Shown here: positions 34,380-47,259 of the stretch, one piece after another
Position numbering within the stretch: position 1 is the first letter of the stretch
How the letters are laid out: every line of letters begins with the position of its first letter
DNA from: Acanthochlamys bracteata
Taxonomy: Eukaryota > Streptophyta > Magnoliopsida > Pandanales > Velloziaceae
Assembly: GCA_019914995.1 (NCBI GenBank)
Contig: CM034131.1
Coordinates: 5,240,501-5,304,500 of the forward strand
DNA length: 64,000 bases
Direction of reading: 5' to 3'
Translations under genes and position numbers: made by a program
Notes under the pieces: model-generated
Database searches by the model: none
The model's input: only the letters and a program-made list of their open reading frames with translations
What the model was told of the DNA's origin: nothing

Positions 34380-36245
34380 AGGCCATATTTTGCAATTATT
34401 CATATTCAATACTGTTTGTTACTAAACTCAGCTGTGACGTAATAGGCACGGAATATGTGCAGTGAAGGCAATGACATAGACCGATATGATTCCACAGGGA
34501 ATCTCCGTCGAAAATAATAGGTAAAGAAAAAAGATTGAATACAAATTAAAACATTATTAGTATATTCCTCCTCCCCCTCTCTTACATGGAAAACAACTAT
34601 ATATGTAGTTGAGCAACAGGAAACATATCTTTACAAAACAAGGTGCGTATCTAATATTTCTAGATTGATATTACAATTAATGCATGCGTACTAAGCAATA
34701 ACATATATCTTGGTACGCATGCAAATATGTTCAACCATAATGAACTATCTGTTGAATGTTGGGAATGATAATCATGAGAAGTACTTTGGGTTACGTTTGA
34801 ATTTGATACCCGATTTGGCTCTCGTAACAATAGCCGACTGATTGGTACTTGAGTGCCTGTGGTTGTTCTTGCATCTATTTCTTGTAGTTGCTCAGGTAAG
34901 ATGGTTGTGGTTTCTAGACTCATAACATAGACATACTTGATGAATCAATCAATCAACCAAATCATAGATGAAGCATTGAGATGCATAACAATTGGTATCT
35001 TATGGGTTTAAGGACAGTCCAAGATAGATCGATTATGCCTAGGTTTGTTTTCAGCAACTCATCTGCATCAGAAGCAGAATTGGATACGATAATGATGGGA
35101 CGGTTACGGTGCTAAGGGACAATATTTAGCAGATATTTGAAGTATTTCTAAAAAATAATTTTTTTTAAAATAAAAACTATTTTTGTGTTATTTAGATAAA
35201 TAAATTCTTATATTTTGATTAAAAATAAAAAAAATAAAAAAATTTACTATATAAAACTTTTTAATATTTTTTAAAAATTTAAATAAATTTTATAATATTA
35301 TAAAAAGTTTATATAAAAATGTAAACTAAAAAATTAAAAGTATTTTTTCAGACCGCAAAATCTTCTGTACTATAGATCCTCCAGAATAGGTTTTTTTTAA
35401 GGAATATTGATCTAATTATTAATCTGCTGACTGGAAATGTAATTGGTTTATCTTCTTAGTGGCAGAAAGATTTCACTTGTCAAAAGTTCTATAAAATTGC
35501 AGGCATGAATTATGTGGAGCGAGGGCCATGACTTGGGTATACTTGATGTGAATCAATCAATCATTCTGTTTCCACCCCATTCAAGTATTGCGATGTATAC
35601 ATAACTGGTCTCTTATGTCTTCAGCAAAACATTTCAGATTGGCCAACTACTTGTTTGGTCGTTATAATGTTAAGCAGTGATGATCTTGTTATCTTGGCGC
35701 TCCTCGGAATCAACTGCGAAGCTAGATACAGCAAAATGAACTAACAGTCACAGTGCTTTGCTGGGTGATTAAAACTACTTGAAGTAAGATCTCAACTTAT
35801 CTGAAAGTAAAAGGGTGTTTACCGTTGCTTATATTCTCTTTTATCTTTTTAGTTTTATTTCTAGCTTTTCATGTACGTTTTTCAATAAATTTTCTAAAAA
35901 ATTCAACAAATTTTTTTTAAAATTTTAAAATTATAAAAAACTTTTACATCATAAAATTTTATTATAAGATATTTTTACTAAACTTTTTAAATTAAAAAAA
36001 TAAAACTCATTTTCTAAATATTTTTAAATATTATTTGTTTTAGAAAACCTCTTTTTCAATAAATCTTATGAGCAACTTGAGACTTTCTGAAGTTAATTCT
36101 CATTTGATTTTACCTTTGAAAAATAAGATGCACAAGCAATTGAACTGGGTAACTCTGCTATGTAACACTTTGTAAACAAGAAATTCTGTTCTATAAGAAA
36201 CTATAGAAAGAACTTCATAACTCTGTGATAAGTTCAACTAAAAGT
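34380..36245. other. Downstream flank of gene C with duplication and MITEs
   Basis: Words at 34925-35110 (GAATCAATCAATC, then TGCATAACAATTGGTATCTTATG, then CAGAATTGGATACG) recur in altered form at 35535-35780, giving an old direct duplication of about 200 bp with a period of about 610 bp. AT-rich MITEs of the GCGTTT type lie at about 35135-35355 and 35825-36065. The minus-strand frame at 34660-34923 shows no domain. Confidence 0.5.
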
Positions 36246-39200
36246 TCATCGTCCTTCAAGAATGGTGGCTGTAATTTCATCTACCTTGCTTGAAGTTGAA
36301 TCTGTCTCAGAGACTCCTCTTTTTGCAACAAAACCAGGCTGCTTAGGATTTTCAAGTGATGCATTTCCACTGCCAAGCATTAGAAATACTGAACACATTA
36401 GTGGTCTGTCTTCAGGAAGCTCTTGAACACACAAAAGTCCCACTTTGATGCATCTCAATACTTCATTTGCAGGGATGCAGTCTATTGATTCATCAACAAT
36501 CTGGAGAGCGTTCCCTTCACTATATAGACTCCATGCCTAGCAAAATTTATAATAAGCGTAAGCTTACTATTTATATCGAAATTCTCTGAATGATACTAAG
36601 GACCAAGCTGCTTCATGCTGTGAAAGGAAATTAATGTAAAAGAACTTACATGTCCTAGGAGGTTCATATGAAGCAAGGATTGATACACCCCCTTGTTCTT
36701 TTTGCCGCTTATGATTTCAAGCACCAACACCCCAAAACTATACACATCTGACTTCACTGAGAATATTCCATCCATTGCGTATTCAGGAGACATGTATCCA
36801 CTGCATAACAGAATGACAAAATACAGTAAGATTTTGATTCTCAAAACCAAGTTATATCAAGCTATACTCACTATGTACCCACAACTCTCATTGTAATGGC
36901 TTGTGTCTCATCCCTTCCGAAAATTCTTGCCATACCAAAGTCTGAAATCTTTGGATTCATTTCCTTGTCGAGAAGGATGTTGCTAGCCTTCAGATCTCTA
37001 TGAATGATTCTGAATCTGGAGTCTTGGTGAAGGTACAAAAGTCCGCGAGCAATCCCCAAAATTATTCTTTTCCTTGTCGCCCAATCAAGCAGTGTTGCTT
37101 TCTCTTTATCTTGTTTCAAATGCAACTACATCTTAGTTTTCCATGGTCTCAGACAATTAAAGGGCATATGATGTACACTACTGTATGGTATGTTAGTACA
37201 GCTTGATGAGACATCAACTAGCAATGGTTCTATCATGTAACAATGGAAAATGTCTAGACAATGAGGTGAGAACTAACCAAATAAGAGGACATCCAAGCTT
37301 TTGTTAGGCATGTACTCGTATATCAGCATTCTTTCATTTCCGTGAATGCAGTAGCCAAGAAGACGAACCAGATTCCTGTGCTGAAGCTTGGCTATTAACC
37401 TAACCTCATTCTTGAATTCATCGAGACCTTGTACTGATGTCTTAGCAAGCCTTTTTACTGCTATTTCTTGATCTTCCAGCTTACCCTGGTGTTTAAAAAT
37501 AACATTTCTATAGAACAATCACATTTGTAATCAACTTCTACGAATTACATGATTTTTTAAAGTTGTTTTCAAAAGTTTTTCTGATACTTGTGAGATTACT
37601 TAATGCGATTAACAATTTACCAGTAGAAAAGTTAAATGTTATCCGACCACTTGCAACTATCCCTACACATCAAAATCTAGGATGTACGCCATCTGTGGTG
37701 AGGAGGCACTAAAAGGTGCGATTGCAAAAATTTTGAGAGTAATCAAAACAATAGTTAAATTTATCTTAAGTTTTATTATCGAGTTCTAAAATATGTATAA
37801 GCATTTATTGATATTAAGTAAAGAACTGAACACAAATATAGAACAAAAGTATACCTTGTAAACTGGGCCAAACCCACCCTCACCAAGCTTGTTAGCTAGT
37901 GAGAAACTGTCTGTTGCTGCAACGATACTGTCAAAATCAAAAAGTGGCAGCTCCAAGTCGTTGTCCACGGCAGTTCTATCGTTCTCATTATCACTGAGGG
38001 ATACTTCTGTAAGTTGAAATGCTGTGTAAACAAATTAATTTCGTAAGATGAGTGGTAGATTGTGAAGCATCACAAAGCTGGTCCTTGATCTGAATGCAAC
38101 ATTGTCAGATTACCTCTTAGCCTTTTCTTCCTCCACAAGAGGAGACCTATAAATGCAAGTAAAACAGCAACAGCTGGAATGCTGACTCCAATAATTATGG
38201 TAGGGCGTCGCCTCTTCTTTGATTGGTTCTCACTGCCTACAGTAACAGAAATGTAAGAATACTTCCATTCTCTTTCTAAGTAGTGTTATTATTAATACAG
38301 ATTGGTGGGGCACTTTTTTGTGAAGATCAAAGTCTTTCCACAAATGCTTTCCTAACATAGTAGTCGATCTTACCTATTAATTAAGTCATCCCTCTAGTAG
38401 AATATTGCCTCTTGAAAGAAAAATCGATTTGACAGAAGCATCTGTTTAGTCACTAAATATCGGCAAGTAATGACTGTATACTAGTTTCCAAGTTTCCAAT
38501 TTCTATTGATTCCAAGAGAATAGCACTTTATAGATAAGCAAGACCTAAATGGTTATATAATCAAAGTCTTAAGCGTTTCTATCAAGAAACCACGCGGCCA
38601 GCTTTCCCCACCACTGGACTAATTAATTGTCTAATCTGATTCGGTCAAACAAATTAGTTACCGCAATTAGGTTCGAGCAAACATCGACAACACATATGAC
38701 ACACCCCCCGCGCATCATTGAATTTCATTGAATGTACCATACCAAACAAAACCATAGAAAACTAAGAAAAGGACCTCAGCAAGACAAGGAGGAAAAGGTT
38801 TCCTGTTGTTTCCATTCTGCTTACCGACATCAACGGCGTTTTCTTTCTGCTTAGCGACATCAACGGCGGCGACACGTACGTACAGATCCTGTCCAGCGTC
38901 TCTGTAAACTCTGACGTCATTTAGAACACCATTCCACATAACACACCCGCTAGCACTACTCAAGTTCGCCACTGCGTACCCAGTACACGAGCAATTCCTC
39001 AAGCAAGCAGCTCTGCACGCCGTTAAATTCAACCCCCCGTTAACAATCGACTGTGCTGCGTCAGGAAGCTTTGCTCCTTTAACGATATTGAACCCATCTG
39101 TACGGTTGACACAATCTATGTTGGTCTTTCTGATGCAACCTTGGGATTCGTCTCGTAAAAGTGCGTTCGCCGGAGACTTCGGTGTGAAACCTTGCATGCA

Positions 39201-40326
39201 GTTGCAGACCGGTGATTGGTTTGGATCGCAGACGCCGAGCGGTCCACATGCTCCAAGTTTATCGCACTGATCTCCTGGTGCGTACCAGAACGTTCTCCAG
39301 AGATGGCTAGGTTCTACCCAAAAGGCTGATTGAGCTTGTCCGGTGTAGTTCACCAGCAGCCTCACGTATAAGCCTGGTTGGTTGATATGGTATGAAATGC
39401 TGATTTCGCTAGCGTTGTCCACGAAGGAGAACGAGCGTAAGCTGTTATAGGTCTTGTCCACAGGAACGCCGGAGAACTGAAACCCATCCCATGGACCCGT
39501 TCGGAATATTCTTCGACTTCCTTCGTAAAGAACGAATTCTGGGTCACCATTTGGTTCCATCAGTCCAACATAGATCCCCGGCGATGGATCGCTCGCGCTT
39601 CGCCATGCTGTTAAGTTCCAGCTCCTGTTATTCATTCTATCAATTCCAACTTTCATCCCCGAAATCCATGTATCTGTTGGGTAATCGAAGCCTTCCCACG
39701 CGTACCCTTCCGTATCCGCGCTACCTGCTCAACCAGAGCAAGATAGCAAACTATTAGATCAATCAATACCGTAATCAACAGTATAGGGATTATAAATTCC
39801 ATTTGTCAATATACCTTGATCTTATATTATCGCAATGCCAGGTTACTCACGATATACAAAAACTCAAAAAGAAACAGGCATATGTACCTTGATCGCGAAC
39901 AACAAGATTGCCGGTAATGAGCAACTGAGCAACTGGATTACTAAGCTGCGTCTCTGGTACGCCGGAAGACCAAACGGCAATGCCCGAACGAGCGTCGGAG
40001 ATTGTAAGTGTTCCGTTGGCAGATAGCGAAAGAACGGCGGTGGAGTTGATAACCGGATTGTTCCGGTTAGCAACCCAGAGAATGACTGGAACAGTGACAT
40101 GATTAAACCAAAGACCAAGGTACCGGTTACTAGAACCCGGCGGATTGAAGAATCCCAGCGCGTAGGTTTCATCAGATGTGATCAGCGTCGCTCCGTCGGC
40201 GAGTGGCTGAGACGGTGATATAGTGTCTGTCGCTGTTGTTTCGATGACTACGCCATGGATTAGAATGATGAGAAGAATTAAGATTTGTAGAGCTATGACA
40301 TAGGTGTTCTTTTTCTTTGTTTTCAT
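36246..40326 (-). CDS. Gene C: G-type lectin S-receptor-like kinase
   Basis: Eight exons by manual splicing: 40326-39888, 39724-38825, 38236-38114, 38021-37855, 37485-37278, 37109-36872, 36800-36650 and 36536-36246. All introns are GT-AG, and the total is 2517 nt (838 aa plus stop). Order: signal peptide (about 1-33), bulb-type lectin (WVANRNNP at 84-91) split by intron 1, S-locus glycoprotein domain, EGF-like cysteines, PAN ([14 protein letters not shown]), membrane segment (about 459-481, ending LLLW before RKKR) and kinase. Kinase motifs: [10 protein letters not shown] before residue 543, Lys554, HRD (649-651), DFG (669-671), [10 protein letters not shown] and a typical S-RLK C-terminal end. 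An active plasma-membrane receptor kinase is expected. The intron in the lectin domain is absent from B and D, so C and A are a separate subtype. Exon 2 ends in a 30-bp tandem duplication; its read-through frame stays open to 38715. Gene A is its paralogue. Confidence 0.93.
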
Positions 40327-40339
40327 GGATTATCCTTTA

Positions 40340-41800
40340 TGAAGATGTTGTGCTTGAGCTTAAGAGTGAATGAGTGTGATAATTAAATGTTGATATATGG
40401 AGGAGATGGTAAGTCAACGATGATGTTCATGAAGGTTTTGGTAAAGATGAGTCGCCGGTGACGTTATGTTTAGAAACGAGATTGAAAATAAGAATAAGAG
40501 TAATAAAAATTAGAATAATAAAGGTGAAGGATAGTTACTAAATTTTATTTGTTTGGATAAAGATTACAAAAGATTTAATATAAAGATTAAAAATTTACTA
40601 CAGTAATAAACAATAAAAATTTAGGTGTGCATGTATAGAAGATAAAGAATGGCTAATAAAATTTTTTTTGATAAAAAGATCTAAATACTTTTTTATTATA
40701 CAAATATAACTTTAAATTAATTTAGTAATTAACCTGAATTAATCAAACTTTAAATTAATTTACCAATATAACTTCAAAATTAATTTTTTATATTAATTTT
40801 ATTTTAAATTTAATTTATTATATAATTTTAAGTTAATTTAATTTTAAATTAAATTTATTAATAATATTTAAAAGAAATTGAAACATATTAGTCTTATTAT
40901 TTTTCTACAATTAAAAAATATTAAATTAAATTTTAAGTTACAAACTTTTATATAAAACTAGCACGTGCTAATTTTTATAGTTTTTTAAGAAACCTTTCTT
41001 ATAAATTGAAAGAAAAAATATATACATTTTCATAAATTCATATATGAACAATAAAAATAACTTAAAAAATTAAACGCGATTTACAAATTCATAAAAATTA
41101 CAACTAGTAGGAGCTATTAGTAGCCAGCTATATCTATTATATTATTCAAACTCAATATAATATAGTTTTAACTTAAAACATATAATAATAATTATTTTGT
41201 ATTAAATTAATATACGAGTTGTGAAGTCTCTGGAAAGGTACGGAACTATTTACATAATAAAATAAGTTAACATGATTTACACTCTCGGCTTAAAAGATTA
41301 GTGTAATATGATGGAGAGTGAGCTCTTGACACCATTTTTAAAGTGGGACTTTTACCGTTTTATGCTTCTCTTATGGATAATTAAGTAATACTCTTAATGA
41401 GTAGGACCGAGCACATAAAGATAGCATTCGCTGCGAAGATTATCTTCAATACCAACAGAGTCACAATTTCAAACCTTTTCATTGGGAGGGATTCTTCACA
41501 TCTAATCATGTCATGTGTAAAGTTTTTATAACTGTAGCAATATCTCGTCTAGATTTTTTCATAAACTCCATACTAACATACTTATTTGTCTTTTTGTTTT
41601 AATCTCTTGGAAGCATATTTTGAAATTTGTAAATGTCTATCTGTTGGTGCACTTGAAAGGCCAACTTTAAGACTTGATCATTAAGATGGTAATCCTTCAA
41701 GATTTTTTCAATTTTTTCAATTGTTTCAAAGATGTAGCGCATGTACTTACCTCCATAATGTACGCTCAATTGTCAAAAGCAAGAAAAAAATATTTGTTTC
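40340..41800. other. Gene C upstream region and AT-rich DNA, no gene seen
   Basis: The first 100 bp upstream of the gene C start resemble the gene A leader (CTTTATGAAGATGTTGTGCT against CTTGATGAAGATGATGTGCT). From 40500 to 41250 the DNA is very AT-rich without recognised borders. No exon was found up to 41800. Confidence 0.5.
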
Positions 41801-41803
41801 TTT

Positions 41804-42455
41804 CATAGTTATAAAAATCGAACTATCCGAATCGATCCGAAAATTATCAATTTGGACAATAAATCAATCTACATTCGTAAATAGCTATTGACTCGTTTCA
41901 ATTTGTCTAACCTATTATGACCCGTTTTGATTCGAAGGACTCGTCTGTTCGGATCAACCCGCTCATATATTAAAAAATAAAAAAACTAAACAAACTTAAC
42001 ATTATTTAGACGCTTGAATTGAAGGTGTTTTTTTTATCCTCCCACATAGCTCAAGCTTTGAAGAGATATCTTTCTAATTTATGATCTCTCTGCAAAGCTT
42101 TGAATGTTGTTAAAAATTGAGAGATTATTACTGTTTGAATGTTAATGATGAAATAATAAGTTTGTTGTTTTTCAGTTGGTATTATTGTTAAAACTAGAAG
42201 TTTAACTTTGTGTAACATTCGTAGTTAAAATTTGAAACTTAAGTGTTCAATATATTTTTGATAAATAATTCTGATGTCTAAAATCTAAACTAGAATGGAA
42301 TAGATCTTATTATCTCTTGCAAAAAAAGTCTTATTGTATGCTATCTGTGCTATTTAGACCAGATATTAATTGATCCGACAGATCAATTCACTACCGCGAT
42401 TTGTTGATCCGAATAGTTTTTTGGGTCAACATTCGGTCCGATTTTTATAATTATG
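41804..42455. mobile_element. TIR element, about 650 bp, nonautonomous
   Basis: The ends are inverted repeats matching at 18 of 20 positions: CATAGTTATAAAAATCGAAC on the left and, in reverse complement, CATAATTATAAAAATCGGAC on the right. Both ends continue with CCGAATCGATCC / CCGAATGTTGACC-like words. No transposase is encoded. The superfamily is not certain; the target duplication was not resolved. Confidence 0.6.
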
Positions 42456-42884
42456 ATTTTTTTTTCAACAGTTTCAAGAGTTTGTTAAAATTAAAAAAAA
42501 CATTTTTATAAAATTAATAATAATAAATAAAAATATTAACAAAAGATAAATATAGTTTAATTAATTTATTCTGTGATTGAGCTTGAACTTCAATTTTTAT
42601 GCGACACTATTCCTAACAAATCCGCTGTAGCTATCCACAAATAAATCTCAAACAGAAATAATTTTTTTTTAATATATTTAATACAGTTGGCAATTCTTTT
42701 GTTATCCAATTGTTTATGAAAAATAATTTCCTAAGCTCTCTAACTATATTATCGTAAGTGTGTGATATGAGAGTTTCATTTACTCAATTTCTGATGTTAT
42801 GCTCATGCAGGAAGGCATCGATTACAGCATCACTCGTAACAGTACCTACATAGAAGATGACCACTCCGGAAGCACTTGGAAGAA

Positions 42885-43130
42885 TTTTTGAAATAAATTT
42901 TTTTTAAAATAAAAAATATTTTTATTTTTTTAAGAAATGAATTTTATTTTTTTAAAAAATAATAAAAATATACAATAAAAGGATCTCACTATATAAAATT
43001 TTGATATATTTTTTAAATTTTTAAATAAATTTTTTAAATATCTATAAAAAATATATTAAAAAATATAAAATAAAAAATAAAATGTAACGTTTGAAAAACG
43101 CAATTCGAAACGCACACTCCTTTGTATATG
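42885..43130. mobile_element. AT-rich MITE of the GCGTTT family
   Basis: Shows the family order: AAATTTTTTTTAAAATAAAA, ATATACAATAAAA, TTTATAAATATC-like core, and ends AACGCAATTCGAAACGCACAC, where the GTGCGTTT-type terminus can be read in reverse. Confidence 0.6.
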
Positions 43131-43321
43131 ACTTCTCTTTTGTGACGTGTCGAACTCCTGCGGGAGATGAGAACAGCACATACAACTGAAAATAGTAACT
43201 TACCAACTAATAAGAAACTATTAACACAACATTTATTGTATAACTTATAAAAAACTTGTAACTCTATGTAAACTACCAGTTAGCAAATAATTTCAGTTAG
43301 AACTCTATGTGAAAATTATGA

Positions 43322-43552
43322 GGCGTTTGAAAATACTTTTAAAATAAAATTTTTTTAAAATTAAAAATATTTTTATTTTTTAAAAAAAATAAGCTCTATA
43401 TTTTGATTAAAAAATATCAAAAATAAATAAAAAAAATCTTACTATGTAGACTATATTTTCTAAATTTTTAAATAAATTTTTTAGATAATAAAAATTATGA
43501 AATAAAAAATTAAAAAATTGCTTTTGAAAAATGTTTTGCATAACGTCCTAAT
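43322..43552. mobile_element. AT-rich MITE of the GCGTTT family
   Basis: Starts GCGTTTGAAAATACTTTT and continues with the family's poly-A/T words; ends near TTGAAAAATGTTTTGCATAACG. It lies about 190 bp from the copy at 42885-43130. Confidence 0.6.
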
Positions 43553-44575
43553 TAATAAGTGTTAGGCCACGGTGGACACTATTTTGGGCAACACTTCGCA
43601 TTTGTGTGGGCAGTCAGAGATTTAACTATCATTAGAAGATTCAATCCGACAATCAATCCAAAATTGTGTCCGAATCGCTTGATCGTCGGTTAACCCAGCG
43701 AGTTAATAGATTGACCAGCTGAATCACTATTGCAATTTGTAATACATTGCTATGTCAGCCAAGCTGTAAGCCTGCAAGTATTACACATAACACATAGAAC
43801 AGATTACATATTACAAATTATATACATCATGCATCCAACGGCCGCCCATATTCTACAAGCATCAAAACTTGAGAATAATTATCACAATATCAAATAGTAT
43901 ACCAAATAGTTTGAATCAAATTCAACATACCAATCTCAAATACTGAAATAAATACTTGCTCAACATAGTGACAATACTAAAGTGCCGGTGGGAATGAGCA
44001 TCAATAATAGCAGAGCTTAACAAAGAAGACAGTGAAGCTAGTAGTGAATCCTGGCGTTGGAATCGACCGATCAATATACAAACAAAGGGCTAGCATGCAA
44101 TCACACGTCATAGCCAGAAATCAGTAAAATTGAAGGAGTGGAAGGTTTCGACAAGATAAGGAGATAGTTTTCTATATAACTCGATGCCGTCCAATTCCCG
44201 GCGAGAAGCTTCGGTGGAAGTTAATGTTTTGCTAAAGTAGCTCAATCTAGCATAATTGAAATAGGAAATATCAAATAGAGAGTGAGATAAAAACCTCAAG
44301 ATCACTCAATAGCAATATCGCTAGCAAATTATCGGATTTGGCTCGTGCTTACAGATATGCTCAGATGGTCGATCAGTGATGGCACAGTAACAACAAAAAT
44401 TGTAGTGGAAGAGGGAAGCCAAAGAAGAACTATAAAGAAGGCCGGTGATAGAAGAAAAGATTGCATGAGAGAAGATTACCGTCTTAGAGACAGTAATATA
44501 AAAAAACGAGCAACACCGATTAAAATTTACCGATCGACAACAATCGGTGGGGAAATTTTGCAATTACCGACTGAA
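43552..44575. other. Probable transposon interior, no gene seen
   Basis: No known protein domain was recognised. The small frames at 44108-44584 on both strands overlap each other and are unconvincing. The stretch ends in the CACTA-type subterminal repeats. Confidence 0.4.
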
Positions 44576-45164
44576 CTACGTTAAGTCAGCAACCTTAATA
44601 CGTTTACCGACTGATGGAGTAAGCTAGTTGATAAATTTCAGAATTAGTGACAATGTAAAAAATCGGTCGGTATTTTGTGCAAATAGCTGACTGGTAATCT
44701 TATGTCGGTAATAAATGCGGAGTCCGATGAGAACTGTGTTGATTTTTCTTAAATCCTATTCTCGAGTTGGCGAAATCTGGACACTTTACCGACGAATCTA
44801 CTAATCAGTCAGCAAATTATCGACTGAATGGTCGTCGCTAATTACCGACTAACTATGCTGTCAGTAATATTGGCGATTGTGGTAAAAGTCAGTAACTTAC
44901 CAACGGGCTAGCAGTTAGTAAATACCGACGGATAACTAGTCAATGTTTACCAACTAACGTATCTGTCGGCAATATACCTATATGTGAGTCAGTCAGTAAA
45001 TTACTATTTTGTACTGACTACCATCAATAGTTAGTCGGCAATCTGTTTACTGATCGGATGTTGTCGACTGAGTGCCGAGCTTTTGTAGTCAGTAATTGTC
45101 TTTAGCGACTGAGTTTTCGTATTTACTGACTGTTTTTATTAGTCAGTGCTTATTTGTACTAGTG
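44575..45164 (-). mobile_element. CACTA transposon end with subterminal repeats
   Basis: The minus strand begins CACTAGTACAAATAAGCACT at 45164, a CACTA-type terminus. The adjoining 590 bp are packed with variants of ACCGACTG / CAGTCGGTAA in both orientations, which is the usual subterminal repeat pattern of CACTA (En/Spm) elements. The partner end was not found; the element may be truncated, or its left end may be too decayed to see. Confidence 0.7.
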
Positions 45165-46330
45165 AGAAGAAAGAAAAATGATAGGAAAAACAAAAAAAAT
45201 GTAGAATTAAAAAGTTGAGATAACTAGAATGATCTCGAACCCACAAAATTAGATAATTTATGGTAGTAAAAATATTATTTTATTTTAGCCATACCGGTTC
45301 GACCCAAAAAATTGCTCGAGTCGAAGCGGATCGCTTGCACAAGTGATTCATTTGCAGATCTAAACCCGTTTTGTTTTGAATCGACTGTTTTCGGATCGAT
45401 CCAGACGGTTCGTCTAGATCTGTCAACACTAGATTAACTTGGGGAAAATTTTGAGTTAAACCTAGTGCAATATATTGGGTTACAATTTGACATAGAACAA
45501 TTCAAGCTGCCCATTTTGTGCTATGAAATTTAAGGTACACCTTTATGTGGGCAGTCATGTTAACTTAGACCATTATATGTGAAGTCAAGCTAGACCTCTA
45601 AATTGCCCTAGTGCTGCCGTATGTCTATCTTGTAAAGTAGCAAGACAGTGCTGCCGTATTCAGTGTATAATTATTAAGCTATCTCTTAGTTCAACTACCT
45701 ATACCAATTTCAAGCTAAGTTCTTGGTGTTAATTTGATTAACATAAATACCAACAAACTCTAAACTCTATTTCTGTAACAACCAAAGCAAAAATATACCA
45801 TAATAAATTCAAAAAACTTATAGAATCATGCATACCATAAAGCTTTGAAGTTTTTACTGCAAAGTTTGAAAGGTAACAATCTATTCACATGCATAGCATT
45901 CAAACACTCCACACAATACAAAACTTTAGTAAAATTGCATATGCAAGCTAAGTAATTTTAGGTAGCATCCATTTCAACACAAAAAAAAAAATCCAGACCA
46001 ATGTAGTATAAGACATGTTTCAAGTTTTCATCACGAAGCTTTGAACGCAACAATCTATTCCCATGCACATCATTCAAACACTTATAAATTTGTATAGCTC
46101 TTCTTTCTACAAAAACACACTACTTATACATGAACACAAATGCTTTAGACTATAAGTATATCTATTTCTCCAAGTCAATTTAATTCAAATTTTAATCTTA
46201 AAAGTTCCTAGAACGAGATTATGGAGTTTAGTTCCAATGAAGTAATCAATCTTAACCGAAATGTAGTACAAAATGTTGATTAATTCTTCGTATTAATTTC
46301 TAAGAAAATATTTTTTATTCTTAATGTTTG
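45165..46330. repeat. Intergenic with an old direct repeat
   Basis: AAGCTTTGAAGTTTTTACTG, then GTAACAATCTATTCACATGC (45840-45900) recurs as GAAGCTTTGAACGCAACAAT, then CTATTCCCATGCACATCATT (46035-46075), with a period of about 180 bp. CCGGTTCGACCC-like words at 45295-45430 recall transposon ends. No gene seen. Confidence 0.45.
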
Positions 46331-46349
46331 ATTATTTTCGTTGTATTAG

Positions 46350-46449
46350 ATAGAGAGAACTGTGAAGTTGGAACTGGAGTACATAGCAAAGTTCTTTCAT
46401 TTGCCAGTAGTGAAAGCTTCTCAGGAACTGAAGTGCCATCAAGAGGACT
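46350..46449 (+). pseudogene. RWP-RK-like exon fragment
   Basis: After an acceptor-like TTGTATTAG, one frame reads RTVKLELEYIAKFFHLPVVK followed by ASQELKC and then decays to a stop. The pattern L(D/E)xIxKxFxLPIxxAAxxL is the first helix-turn-helix part of the plant RWP-RK domain (RKD and NLP transcription factors). The second half, including the RWPxRK core, was not found. A second frame over the same stretch is also open, so the call rests on motif resemblance alone. It lies in transposon-rich DNA and may be a captured gene piece; it is not a working gene. Confidence 0.4.
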
Positions 46450-46920
46450 TGTTGAAAATTCGAAATTAATAGCTAGCTTTCTTAAGGTTTATGTATGAAT
46501 TTTTTTCATAATTCAAGTATTTGTACACTGAGACCATGGTGCATCAAAACACATTTGCGTTCTTTTATCTTATTTTTATTGATAAAAGGTTCCTACTTAG
46601 ACTCTTCTTGCTTCTTGAATCCCTTTGTGAGCCTAAGATCAAGTAACAACTTTGGCAAATGACTAAATTCTGCTCTTTAGATGAGACTTATGCACTTGAA
46701 TTAGTGAGAGGATGTGCGATGTGATTGTCATTTGAACCTTTTAAGCTTGGAAAGGCCTTTGACGCAGCTTAGGAGTTATTAAATACTTGGGATTGGCTCC
46801 CAATGTAGTGAATGCAATTTGGCGAAATGATGGTTAATCCTGTGGGTCATTTTGTTAACCCGTTAGATTAACTAGTGATTTGTCGATCTGGATAATTTTT
46901 TTGGATATTATATGCACCAT
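46450..46920. other. Intergenic, nothing recognised
   Basis: No exon continuing the RWP-RK-like fragment was found, nor any other gene. Confidence 0.4.
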
Positions 46921-46924
46921 AAAA

Positions 46925-47240
46925 GAGCACGTCATTAAAGCGACTGACACATTCATGACAGGAAAGAAGACGTTGCTACTAACAATCAACATCGACCACT
47001 AGAATGAGCGGTCGCCAACTCATAATAAATAGCGACCAACAAGAGCTGCAATTGCTAATGGTTGATCAACCGAGACCAGTGAGCGTAGCTATCGTTAATG
47101 ATTAAATTATCAACGACATGTTCGACTACACGGTCGATCATGTTTAGGATATCAACAATCGGGAGAGACTTTGTTGTTGGCACATAGACAGTAGGGGTCG
47201 TTTGCTGAATGGTCGTTTAGTATATAAAAGTTGGCCACTA
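46925..47240. repeat. Array of GCGACC/GGTCGC words, left side
   Basis: Short words such as GCGGTCGCCAACTCA, TAGCGACCAACA, GGTTGATCAACCGAGACC and GGTCGTTT occur repeatedly in both orientations. The same type of array recurs at 48530-48860, on the other side of a satellite. The layout suggests the subterminal regions of a nonautonomous DNA transposon. Confidence 0.5.
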
Positions 47241-47259
47241 CAAACTTCTAGGAAGCGTT

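Noticed and set aside
34660-34923. Minus-strand frame of 87 codons near the S-RLK relic
   Set aside because: It has some likeness in composition to kinase C-terminal tails, but no motif supports it.
42810-42890. Exon-like stretch after TGCTCATGCAG reading EGIDYSITRNSTYIEDD
   Set aside because: It has a good acceptor-like start but only about 24 codons, no domain and no neighbouring exon.
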